This document shows, in pieces, positions 1 to 16,000 of a DNA stretch of 64,000 nt (position 1 is its first letter; every line of letters begins with the position of its first letter). This DNA comes from Tiliqua scincoides. Its lineage: Eukaryota > Chordata > Lepidosauria > Squamata > Scincidae. Position numbers and translations under genes: made by a program. The stretch covers positions 96,439,659 to 96,503,658 of the forward strand of contig NC_089822.1 of assembly GCF_035046505.1 (NCBI RefSeq). Direction: 5' to 3'. The notes under the pieces are model-generated. The model searched no databases and was not told the origin of the DNA. It saw only the letters and a list, made by a program, of their open reading frames with translations.

Positions 1-52
1 GAACCACCTTTCAGAGCGCGATACCATAGTCTTTCGAGACTGAAGGTTGCCA
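1..52 (+). repeat. 3' tail of unclassified ~470-bp repeat (U1)
   Basis: The first 52 bases match the last 50 or so bases of the two full-length copies at 3489-3956 and 23316-23785, sharing the block around 'agagcgcgataccatagtct' and the 'gagactgaagg' end. The rest of this copy lies before the window. It sits in the GNE intron before the first visible exon. The remainder up to 714 is ordinary intron in which I recognise nothing else. Confidence 0.7.
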
Positions 53-714
53 ATACAATATACAATATGCAAACATAACAGTAATGGATGTCCTAGCAGC
101 CCCGCCCCCCCGAAGGAGAATATACATATATATTTGAACAATCCACAGGAGAATAATGAACAAGCTTTGGTGCTTGTCACAAAACAAAATGTGGATCTCT
201 CACATATGTGCACAATTCCCAACTCAGACAAGATGAAGGCTATATGCAAACTGTCATAATAAATATTAAATAAAACATGAAGCTTTTTTAGGAGACTGTT
301 AATTCCTCTGCCCTGAAATGAAAGGCATGGTGTGATGTAGATTTCCCATTCCAGCACTGCTCTTCTTGCTGTGTGAACTGCATTGATGCCCCCCACGCCA
401 TCTCTTTCCTCCCATCTGCTGTGCAGACAGGTGTGTGACTAGCAAGCACAGGCTGATACTGTACAGCTCGTAGGAATTGGGTATGCTTCACGAGCACACC
501 CAGTCCCTAAAACAAAGGTCCAGGCATTCATACTAAGATGTATACATCTCTCTCCTAACCAAATACAAATAACTTACATGATCCTGTGTGTGCTGTCTTG
601 TTCTTTGGCTCAGGTTGCCACTTTTTTTAGAGCTTGCAGAGAAACTGCTTTTCAGGGTGAAGGGGGTGGGGCAGATTTAATTCAAGAAGCCTGATGGTTT
701 TTCTTCTCACTTAG

Positions 715-5390
<4,676 letters not shown>

Positions 5391-7105
5391 ATTTTAACAA
5401 AGCAAAACAGGAATTTTTAATAGTTTATAAATGGATCTTTGGGAAGAAAGTTCTGATCAAACAAGTTTTCTGTCTTTTGTTTTGTTTTGTTTTGAATATG
5501 AAAATCAAATGGTTTTCAGGGAAGTTAGCAGGTTCTTCGCCATCTCCTTCTAAATATATCTCATTTTTGAAAAACTAGGACGTTTTTGTTCCCTTGCTCT
5601 TTGCTGTAGACTGGAAACTCAGAAGTGGTTATATGATTTACAAAGGTGTCTCAGAAGACGACCTCTTAAATTCTTATGGATGAAGCATACCAAAGTAAAC
5701 CATTCCTGTTTGACTGCCTGAATCACACACAGGACTCATGAGTGTCCTCCTCCTCCGTAAGCATGGGATTTCCAGATGTCACTGCATTGTCATCCCAGAA
5801 GTTCAAAACTGACATGGTCACTAAATAAGCAAAGAATCTCCTTTTCCAGGTGTATGTAAAAATTCCTGCCTCTGTGGAGACTAAAATATAGACAGCTATA
5901 ATTTCTACCTACAAAGAGACAACTGTCTAATGCTAGAATGTCCAGCAGTATGCATTGATCCCCATTTGTATTGTTTAAAGTAGTATTTGAAATCAATGAG
6001 GAGTTTGTGATGTATTTAAAAGATTCCTTTCAAGGGCTTATAGAACACAATAGGATGAGAAAGAAACTGGATTGCAATGCTAACTTTGACTGAATCACAT
6101 TTTTTAAAAAAATCATCTCTAATCAGGAGATGCTTTTTGGTTTGACTATTCATTGGGTCATGTTGTGCAAGCAATCTCACAAATCACTTGTGTGACAGGC
6201 TGTTTTCACTCATTTCTACAGATTGCTAGGCATCTTGCTAGTGTGGGTGTACATAATGTCTACTTTGTGCTTGTTATCTAGATACTGTGAGTAGAAAGCT
6301 AAGTCTAACACTTGAACTGGACTTGAAAGATGACACATAATTTAACAGCCCAAATACAAATCCATTTGTGCTCACATTGTGTATCTTCTTTTAAGCTCCA
6401 GAGTCTGAACAGGTAAACTGCTAGGTTGCCTTTTGATGCTGGTGTCAGTGGCATCCTGTACATGTTGCTACTTTCAGGTTACCCTCCTAAACACACTAAC
6501 TAGAAGCAGCCCATTCTTCCTTGCTTTTTACAGCAGTATGGATGCACCAGTGTTTGACTGGTATTTGCCATATGAAGGAGAGATATGACCCTAAATGTTC
6601 AGGGATATTCAAGTGGAAGTTTGAGGAGCTGTGGATGGCTGAGTCTCCCGCCAACGAGTTGCACTGAGAAGATGCAATTCTGTCCTTCCTACTGTAGCAA
6701 AGCCTGATGTACCTGCAGTATCTTGTAATGCATGAACCAAGTCTTGCAAAACTCAGAACTAAAGTAGATTCAAATCTGATTGTTTCCTGCCCCTGGTGTT
6801 CTTGCTTGTTTTCTGTAAATAGCATGTGCAGGGCATGGGACCTGAATTCCAAATTGGGGCAAGGGTTTTTTTCTTCATCTTGCCCCCCACCTTCCTGTCC
6901 AAATTTCCCTTCCTTGTGGTTCTGTTATTTATGGGGGGGGGGGGGGGAGTGCCAGGTCTAAGGTCTTTATTAGTCATGTCTTTGTTAGCCACCAAAGAAC
7001 TTGTGTTTTCTTCATTCCATTTTTAAAATATTTGTTTCTTAAAATTCAGTATGATACAGGATTGTTGATATAACTGGATGAATAAACCATTTACTGATTT
7101 ATTTT
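5391..7105 (+). other. GNE: Probable GNE 3' UTR with poly(A) signal
   Basis: After the stop codon there is about 1.7 kb of A/T-rich sequence without exons, and then a canonical AATAAA at 7081-7086. The cleavage site would be near 7100. Further AATAAA hexamers near 8165 and 8232 could mark a longer form. A run of 14 G lies near 6935-6948. The exact mRNA end is inferred. Confidence 0.5.
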
Positions 7106-8400
7106 ACTATGTAAAACTACTTCAGTTGAAAAGCAGTTAAATATTTTTAATACTGGAAGAGTGTCATTTCAAAAGTTATACAGAACCACTTTTTAAAGTC
7201 TTTCTATCTAATGAAACCTGAACATCAATTACACCACTTTTCAATTTCAGTCTATATTTTTAACTAGCTGAATAGCAATTAACATGAAGTAGTTGCTTCC
7301 TCTTATTTTCTATGAGGAAACAAACAATTCAGTGCAGACTGTTAAATGGCCACTCTTCTGGAAAGATGGGGATCTGACCGAGAGCTTAATTAGCATGAGG
7401 ATTTGATAACCCTTCAGTGAGAAGGGATGAGGAAAACTTTAGACAAGAGATCTGCAGCACAGTCTTAGACATGCTTTACTCAGAAGGCTTATTTGATTCA
7501 ATGAAGTATACTCTCAGGTATACTCCCCAACCCCTTCCCCAAATTTTCCAGTTCTTAAAACAGATGTAAATATAATCAAGCAAAAATTCTTGCCTGGTAA
7601 AAATATTTATAGCTTAAGTCCTACTGCACAAAGTATGACCCACCAAGGATTTGACAAGCCTTCTGTTTGGCACCCTGCCTGCCAGCAACAGCAGGGGTGT
7701 TGCCACAAATCTGACAAGCCCCAACTATGGTTGGGGAACCTACATTCAACTTTATGCAGGCCTGTGCTAAATGCTAAAGCAGATAGCTACTTTGGCACAG
7801 GATCAGTCCCTCTCTTCAAAGAAATGCTCTTGCCAGAACAGCCGGTCAGTCTGTCCAATAGCTTAATGCTACAGAACAGTAATAAGGAACACTTTGGAAA
7901 AAGTCTCCTTAGCAGTTCTGCTATGGCGTTTGTCTGGGGCAATCTATGGTGCTTCTCCCCAAGTGTTGCTGGAATCCTGTTACAGAACACTTATGCATGC
8001 CTAACCTGACAGTTTGGTCTAGACTCTAGCAACCATACCAAATACATCAAAAATTAAGCCACTGTAGGATGGGGGTTGGAATACTGTAGACAGATTTCAC
8101 ATTGTAATGTTACAATTCTTCCTTTAAATGTTGTATGTATTGGAGATCTGCAAGGAACTGGGGGAATAAATGCATGATAGAGTGGTGCAGTCTCAGGCTA
8201 ACCCTTGCGGTTTGGTGCTAGATGAGTGCTAAATAAACTTAAGCTAGGTGCCGAAGTTTATTTAGCACCAAACCAACATAGTATGGCATGTGCGGAGAAG
8301 TGCTATTTTATCTTCACTCTATGGGGGTTTGGGGTGAGAGAATGCACATCTCACTGTACACTTCCATTCCTAATTTCACTTCTGTTAGAATATTTTAAAC

Positions 8401-8652
8401 CAGTGGTTCCCAAACTGATGGGTCTAACAGCAGGGGAACCAGAAGCAGGGCATTCCCCCCCCCCCAAGGGGACACTGAAAACCAGCAATGGGTCACAATT
8501 GGAGATAAGAGAAGCAGGGAGGCCCACAGCCTACTGAAAGCCAGCACTACCCCCAGGTACTGTACAAAGCCTCTTGGCTGCTGCAGTGCTGTTGCTACCC
8601 CTTCAAAGACTTACAAGGTTCTAAACTCCCCCTTGGAGTTTGGGAACCACTG
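8401..8652. mobile_element. Short non-autonomous hAT element
   Basis: The termini are inverted repeats, CAGTGGTTCCCAAACT and AGTTTGGGAACCACTG, the signature of hAT (Charlie-like) transposons. The flanking 8-bp copies, ttttaaac and ctttaaac, differ at one base. It lies between the GNE and CLTA 3' ends and has no coding capacity. Confidence 0.85.
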
Positions 8653-9574
8653 CTTTAAACTGGTAGGAGGCTCTACCTCTTTTGCAGGTCAGGCAAAGGA
8701 ATTCCTTTAGAGGAATATTAATTTGGATTAGATTAAACACTTTGTGTTTATTATGTACACCATAATTAGTCTTTCTTCCTTCCCCCACCTCTTCCTTTTA
8801 AAATGATCAAAGCCCTTAAATGTTTAGCATCCAAGACTGATGGGAAGCCACAGTTAGAGAGATGCAGGTGTGCCTCATGGTGTTTATTCCACACCCTTAA
8901 GTGTTGGATTATTCAGGCCAGAATCTTTCTGATGCTCAGTTGCCCTCACTGATCCATAACCCCTGGAGGGAAATATGCATGCTTGGTCCTTATCCAGCTA
9001 CTTGAGGTTCTTTACATTTACCAAGTAGTTTCCAGGAAAAAAAAAATTTTTTTTATTTATTTTTATATATATATATGGGGTTTCTGTAGTTGGGGTGAAA
9101 ATGAGCTGTTCCCCCTCACTTTCGAAAACATCCCATTATGGCAGTGTAGCTCTATACTTAATGCAGGTCTAAGCGCCCTTATGTTCTAGATCTCACAGTT
9201 CTATCAGTGGTCTCTCCTCAGCCCAACTTCACGCAGTTCTAGTCAACCTCTGTTCTGTTAACTGCTCCTACCCTCCTTCCTCCCATCTCCACATCAGTAC
9301 TTCCAAGAAGAGCAGAACAAACTACAGCTTTCTACAGGATTGTGTAGGCAGGTCCCACCCCCTATATCCAGGAATCCCATCTCCTCAGCTTCAATTATCT
9401 GTGGGTGTCCCTCCACACCCATCAACTGGTTTAACAGACTTACCACAGCAAAAAAGTCTTGCTTAACAGGGTCACTATAAGCTTACAAGTTCCTGATGAC
9501 CTTCAGGTTGCCTCCCCACAGCTGAGATGCAACATTTTTGCAGGTCCTTCTTGTGAATATAAGAAGCCCCCTCC

Positions 9575-9859
9575 AAAAGAGCTGTTTAAACAGACCTTTA
9601 ATACAAGTATAGCTGAAAAATGACATCTCAATGCACAGAAGCATAGAGACTACAGTTCTGGAAGTTTCCTCCCAGTATGGATGTTGGAAGGACACATATG
9701 AGGGAAGAACATGCAATCACAAAACAATGATCAAACTCTAAATACATAATGAGGTTTGGTCCAAAAAACATTGAAACATAATTAATCTAATTACTGCAGA
9801 CACAGCTTCTCTGAGTAAAGTTAAAGATATTGCATTTGTAGTGCCGGTGTGCTTTCCCT
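9575..9859 (-). other. CLTA: Probable CLTA 3' UTR
   Basis: Downstream of the CLTA stop, on the minus strand, the first likely poly(A) signal is ATTAAA (tttaat at 9597-9602 on the plus strand), giving a 3' UTR of roughly 280 nt. Further on, a T-rich run near 9050-9062 reads as overlapping AATAAA signals on the minus strand and could mark a longer form. The end is inferred. Confidence 0.35.
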
Positions 9860-10031
9860 TCAACGAACCAGCGGAGCCTGCTTGAGTGAGATCAACACTG
9901 AGCGCATGCGGGACACGTCCTTTGCTTGCTTACTTGACTTGGGGTTAAAGTCACAGAGCCGAGCCACACGTTCCCATTCAGTGCCAGGGGATGATTCGTC
10001 AACATCATTCACGAAAGCTTCTTCAGCTGCC
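9860..10031 (-). CDS. CLTA: CLTA terminal coding exon
   Basis: This exon encodes AAEEAFVNDVDESSPGTEW through SVLISLKQAPLVR, then TGA (9860-9862 on the complementary strand). The acceptor reads TTCTAG. Its first base completes either Arg, when the neuronal exons are skipped, or Gln after exon 11183-11218, so both splice forms stay in frame. Confidence 0.97.
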
Positions 10032-13000
10032 CTAGAAGCAATGCAACACCACATTTAATTTCAGGCACAAACAGGTTCCCCGGTCCCTGTGAGCTAACTG
10101 TTTCCTGTTATTACCAACACCGCTGGAATAAATCCAGCAACACTGAGGATTTCCCACACTATCCACCTCAGCTCTCAACAGGTGAGATTCACCAACAGTC
10201 AAGCCTGCATGGGCAGAGAAGTGCTATGAGTAGGTGCTATGAGTAGAGAAGTGCTCACCTGTTGAGAGCCAAGGTGGATAGTGTTGGAATACAGGTGTTT
10301 AGAGAGGGGCTTTGCAATCTCTGCCTATGGCATCCAAAAGCAGCAAGTCAGGCATTAACTCAAAAGTGCTTTAAGAGCCACAATACCCTATGCAGACATT
10401 TGAGGAATACACCTTGCAAGGAGATTACAAAAGTCACACAGTGGGGGCCTACATGTATTGGGCTCTATGGACACAGGCCCTTATGCAAAGATGGATTCCC
10501 AATACACAGAACTCTGGCATGCTAGGCAAGATCCTTGTCTCCTTACCACATGTAACCCTCAAGTGTCTGTGTAGGGCATGAATCAGTTTCTTGTAGTAGA
10601 AAGTCACCATCCACACGGGACACATGTGCTAAGGACTAGTATGAAATAAGTGCCTTCTGGGAGCACTTCCAAGTTTCAAACCAAAACTAAGACAGTGACG
10701 ATTTCAGGTGCTGTGAAGAAGCAGAACAGATCAGTGAAGGATTTTAAGTCATAACCCTCATGCTAATGTGTGCTATGGACTTGCACAAGCTAGGCTGGAG
10801 CATGGGAATTTATGAAAGCCCAAAAGGGTCACTTTGCTTATTCATGTCATCCTGAGAGTGTGCTCAGTGAGCATCAATGTTATCCTTTCAGCACTAGTGT
10901 GCTACCTGCAGTACCTGAGCAGAAAAGCAATTTGTTCCAATGGCTGGTGTGGGGTGGCCCTGGAACCCACACCTGAGAAGCACTCCTCACTTGGTAGGAG
11001 GGGACTTCATCTGCTCCAACAAGCAGTACAGAAAGAGCAATGAGAATGATCCCATGGAGAGATTTAGCACTGATCACAAGGATGACTGTCATTTACAAAA
11101 CACCACTGATGACAAAGGGTCACTACAACACTGCTATTTCATGTGACAAGACACTTAAGGGGCAGTGAAGAATTTACTTAACTGTTCTAGGCTGTAGCAA
11201 GGATGGTTTATGTTTGTGCTTAAAGGTGAAGAGAAAAAAACAAAAACAGAGGAGAGAGTTTAAGTCAGATATAGAAAATGAAAATGAGCATAATGCAGAT
11301 GATAAGTAAAGCTGGCTGGACATGCATTTTGTAGCACTTCCTACGTCCAGCAAACATGCTGCCAGTTTTACCCTACAGTGGTGGCATTGCAGATTCATGT
11401 CCCTTTCCCACTGCCTACGGAAAATAGTCTTTCAACATCAACTCCCAAACTACCTAAACCATCCATTACCTGTAAGTCCAGCGTTTCACGCATCTTGGTT
11501 TGACAAGAACCATAAGAACATAACATAAGAACAGCCCCACTGGATCAGGCCATAGGCCCATCTAGTCCAGCTTCCTGTATCTCACAGCGGCCCACCAAAT
11601 GCCCCAGGGAGCACACCAGATAGCAAGAGACCTCATCCTGGTGCCCTCCCTTGCATCTGGCATTCTGACATAGCCCATTTCTAAAATCAGGAGGTTGCAC
11701 ATACACATCATGGCTTGTAACCCATAATGGATTTTTCCTCCAGAAACTTGTCCAATCCCCTTTTAAAGGCATCCAGGTCAGATGCCGTCACCACATCCTG
11801 CGGCAAGGAGTTCCACTGACTGACCACACGCTGAGTAAAGAAATATTCTCTTTTGTCTGTCCTAGCCCTCCCAACACTCAATTTTAGTGGATGTCCCCTG
11901 GTTCTGGTGTTATGTGAGAGTGTGAAGAGCATCTCTCTATCCACTTTATCCTTCCCCTGCATAATTTTGTATGTCTCAATCATGTCCCCCCTCAGGCGCC
12001 TCTTTTCTAGGCTGAAGAGGCCCAAACGCCATAGCCTTTCCTCATAAGGAAGGTGCCCCAGCCCAGCAATCATCTTAGTCACTCTCTTTTGCACCTTTTC
12101 CATTTCCACTATGTCCTTTCTGAGATGCGGCGACCAGAACTGGACGCAATACTCCAGGTGTGGCCTCACCATCGATTTGTACATCAGCATTATAATATTA
12201 GCCGTTTTGTTCTCAATACCTTTTCTAATTATCCTAAGCATAGAATTGGCCTTCTTTACTGCCGCCACACATTGGGTCGACACTTTCATCGACCTGTCCA
12301 CCACCACCCCAAGATCTCTCTCCTGATCTGTCATAGACAGCTCAGAACCCATCAGCCTATATGTGAAGTTTTGATTTTTTGCCCCAATGTGCATGACTCA
12401 ATTTCTCCATTTGCAACTAGTTTTCTCATGACAGACACATGCATACAAGAACCATCTGCCTCTTAAGCTGCTGCCACATATCACCGTGGTCAGGCTTGTG
12501 AAGCAGGAAGTACCAATTCCAGGGGCACTTCTTCCTGTGGGGTCAGAGCAAGCAGTCCCAGCCCCAATACAGCTGGGAGGAAATACTTCTCAAACCTGCA
12601 GCCATCTGGGTAGTGCCCTCCCAGTGGGATCTGCTAGGCAAATCATGCTTACCCCACAGCAATGGGACAGAGGCTCCTCTGCTACAGGGAGCATGACACT
12701 GCCATGCTTTCAAAATGCAAGTAAGACAGAGGCTGCCTTTGTTCCCTCAGCCCCACCTTATGGGTAAGGAGCCACGGTTACTCTTTTGGCAACACAGAAG
12801 TTCTGCCACCCATCTAGCCAGTATGGGCATCATTCCTTTACTGGTCAAAAGGTAACCAAATTCAAAAGCACTAATCAGTCAAGAACTACCACAAGCTGAT
12901 CATTAGTAACCATGAAACAATCATATTCTGCACAGGAATTAAAGAGAAGAGTATGAAAAAGCCACTCTGAATATCTGACCTGTGAGTAAAAAACAGCAGA

Positions 13001-16000
13001 CACTCCCTGAAACCAGAAGCCTTTGGTGGTCTACATATTTGTTGCCAGAAATGCTGCAGTACTTGAACCAGCATTAAACAATGGAATGTTTCACTTATTC
13101 TTTTGATTAATGCTGCCAAGCCTTACACACTTTCAAATGACTCTTCCCATTCTAGTATTTGCATGAGATGCCTGCCTCTCCCCTCCCAGAACAGCTTTCA
13201 GAGGGCAGCCTTTTGTAGCACACTGAATGAGTCCCTCTTAGATTTAGATGCTCCTGTAATATGACTCTAAGTAGCCAGGTATCTGCACAGCACAAGGAGG
13301 ATAGCACCCAAGTCAATGATAAAGAGAACAATGCATTGCAGTTATTTGATCTACAGACTTCCCAATAGCCAACAACTTAACCAAATTCAAAAATTGCAAC
13401 TCCACTGTCCCAAGCATCTCTTTTCCAACATATCTTTGATTTCCTTTTAAACAGAACCTTGCATCCTATGAAGCTTATGGACTCCAACAATGAACTTTAC
13501 TAAGACTGTAAACACTTTGCATTCTCTATCATTTCAGCTACAGTAGGAACGGTCACCTTCAGTATTCCTAAGAGGCCATACAACAGAAATAAAAGATGGT
13601 GACCAAGCATGCAATATCAGGTGCATAATCTAAACCTCATCATGGACAACTGGGCAGCTTGCGCAACTGGCAGCAAGGTCTTCAACATTACTTAAAACCC
13701 AGAAGGGAGTAGCAACATCTCAACACGCCAACTTTCAAAATCTTCCTTCTTTACAAAGGCAAATGTGTTAATAGGTTCTAAGTCTTAATGAAGAGTTTAG
13801 GCAATGAAGAACCACCTAAAATTGCAGACCACATGTGGCCCGTGAAATAAGGTTCCAGTTTGCCATCTGAGCGTAGATCTTGCTTTGCACTTAACCTACA
13901 TGCCTTCTGGGCAGAGAAGTTCTGTGCTCCCTTCCAGAAAGTGTTTACCAGAGACTATCTGCCTGAAGTGTATCTCATAATACTCTCTCCAGGGTAAGCC
14001 TTATGGATTAATAACAGAATCAGAGATGGAGAATGGATCAGACAAAACCAGTAGTTAGGCAACATACACATAACCAATCACGTCAGCGAAGGGTTGTTTG
14101 TAGAATGCTTCATCTGCCACCCTGAGTGGCAAGGAGTCCACAGAAGAGGTAAGCAGGCAGGAGGAAAGAAAAAGAAGAGTGAGTAGAAAGAAACACAGCC
14201 AAGGTAGCATAAGGTTGAATGTGTTAAAACATGCAACAAGTTATTCTGACCCAAGATGACATTCCTAGAGAAGGAAGAGAAACGCTTAAGTCGCTGAATG
14301 GCAGAGTTAAGGAACATCATGCCTGAAAACCACAATTTGCAGAATTAGGAACTGATCATGATGCCACACACCCTTAGAAACCTGTTATAAGAACATTCAT
14401 ATACCCCTTATGCCAGGGTGAACAGTGTTGAGGCCTGGAGGAATGGCCCAGGTTCAAATAACTGCTTGGCTATGAAGGTGACTGGGTAGCCTTTGGGAAG
14501 TCACACTCAATATTCACTCTCTGCCTTGTGGGAATAATAATAATAATTCAGTATTTATATACCGCCTTTCTGGTCATCGGATTATTCCTCTGACTTTATT
14601 CAAGGTGGTTTACATAGGCAGGCATTTCTAAATCCCTCAAGGGGATTTTTACAATCATAGAGGTTCTCTCTTTCAAGAACCAACAACATTTCAGAATGGA
14701 TCTTCCTGGTTTTAGTCTCACTTCTGGTCTCCAGTTCTCCCATGCAAGCTGACAAGCAGCTCCAGCTCTCACATGGAGGGCAGCCAAGACGCTTCTTGCT
14801 CACACCAAGAGCAGGTGGAATCACTCAGCTCAGCTTGTCAGCTGCTTCAAGGTCTCGCCATTCTCAGCCGTTCAGGGAGCTGCCAGTGTCCTCGAACTGG
14901 CAACCTTCTGATGTTATCTTCAGGCTAACGGAGGCTCTATCCTCTAGACCAGACCTCCTGGAGACCAGACCCTCCTGAATAAGAGGGTTAACTCTTTCCT
15001 CTTTCTCTCCCAAATACACTCCCCTGGGCTCTTTCAAGAAAAGGCAGAATTTAAAAATGCAAGAACTAAATCTGTTTCTTCCTTTGACAGCTTGTAACTT
15101 TCCATAGGAAATGAAGCAATTTCATTCAACCAAATTGGACAAGCCCTTAAGGTAGTGGTTCCCAAACTGACCATTCCTCCATGACGCCCATCACAGCAGT
15201 GCCACCCCAAGATGGTGGCATCAGGAGAGCCAATAAGAAGAGGCAACCAGGGACATCCCAGGGCACCCCTGCGAGTTCGCCATGGCACCATAACGCACAG
15301 TTTGGGAACCACTACCAAGGACAAAGGCCATCTATCCTCAGAATGCAACTAGTACAGTCTTTCCCAAACTCCTGCAAGGGAGTTGAGGGAGTTGGGAGCA
15401 CTGTGTGTAGAAAGGGGCTATGGCAGCAACACAATTCCCAGGATTGTAGCCCTGCTGGGGGAGAAAGGGTGTTTTCACTTACCTAAGGTACTGCCAACCT
15501 CCAGGGGAAGTATGGGGAGCCCTGCAGACACCTCTGAAAAAAATGAACACCCCCTTCCCCCCCTAGCAACACCATGATCCTGGGGAACGTGTTGCTGCCT
15601 TCCCACTTTCCCAGTTCCTTAAAGAAGCAGGGACAACTCCTTCCCTGGCTGGTGGGTCACAACCCACTAATTTGGGAACCACTGATCTAGTATATTTATT
15701 CTATGTAATAAGTCAGGGGTGTCCCAACTTTTTGGCATGCAGGCCACATCACCTCTCTGACACGTCGGGGGGGGAGAACTTTACATCAATGAACATATTA
15801 GAGATTGAACTTGCATGAATGAAAGAAGGTCTTGCAATCGCACAAGGCCTATAGAAGTCCTTGCACAAAGCAAGGCTGGCCATTCCTTCGCTGCCGCATC
15901 ACAGACATGAAACAGCAAGCAGTGGAAGGAGCTTTCATCCCACAGCTCATGCAAGAGGTCAAACAGTTGCCCTTAAGCTGAGAGCAGTTGTGTCAGGCCA

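Noticed and set aside
14533-14960. Possible functional tRNA gene because of a B-box-like motif
   Set aside because: The motif is part of the degenerate tRNA-derived head of the Sauria-type SINE. No cloverleaf with paired arms could be drawn.
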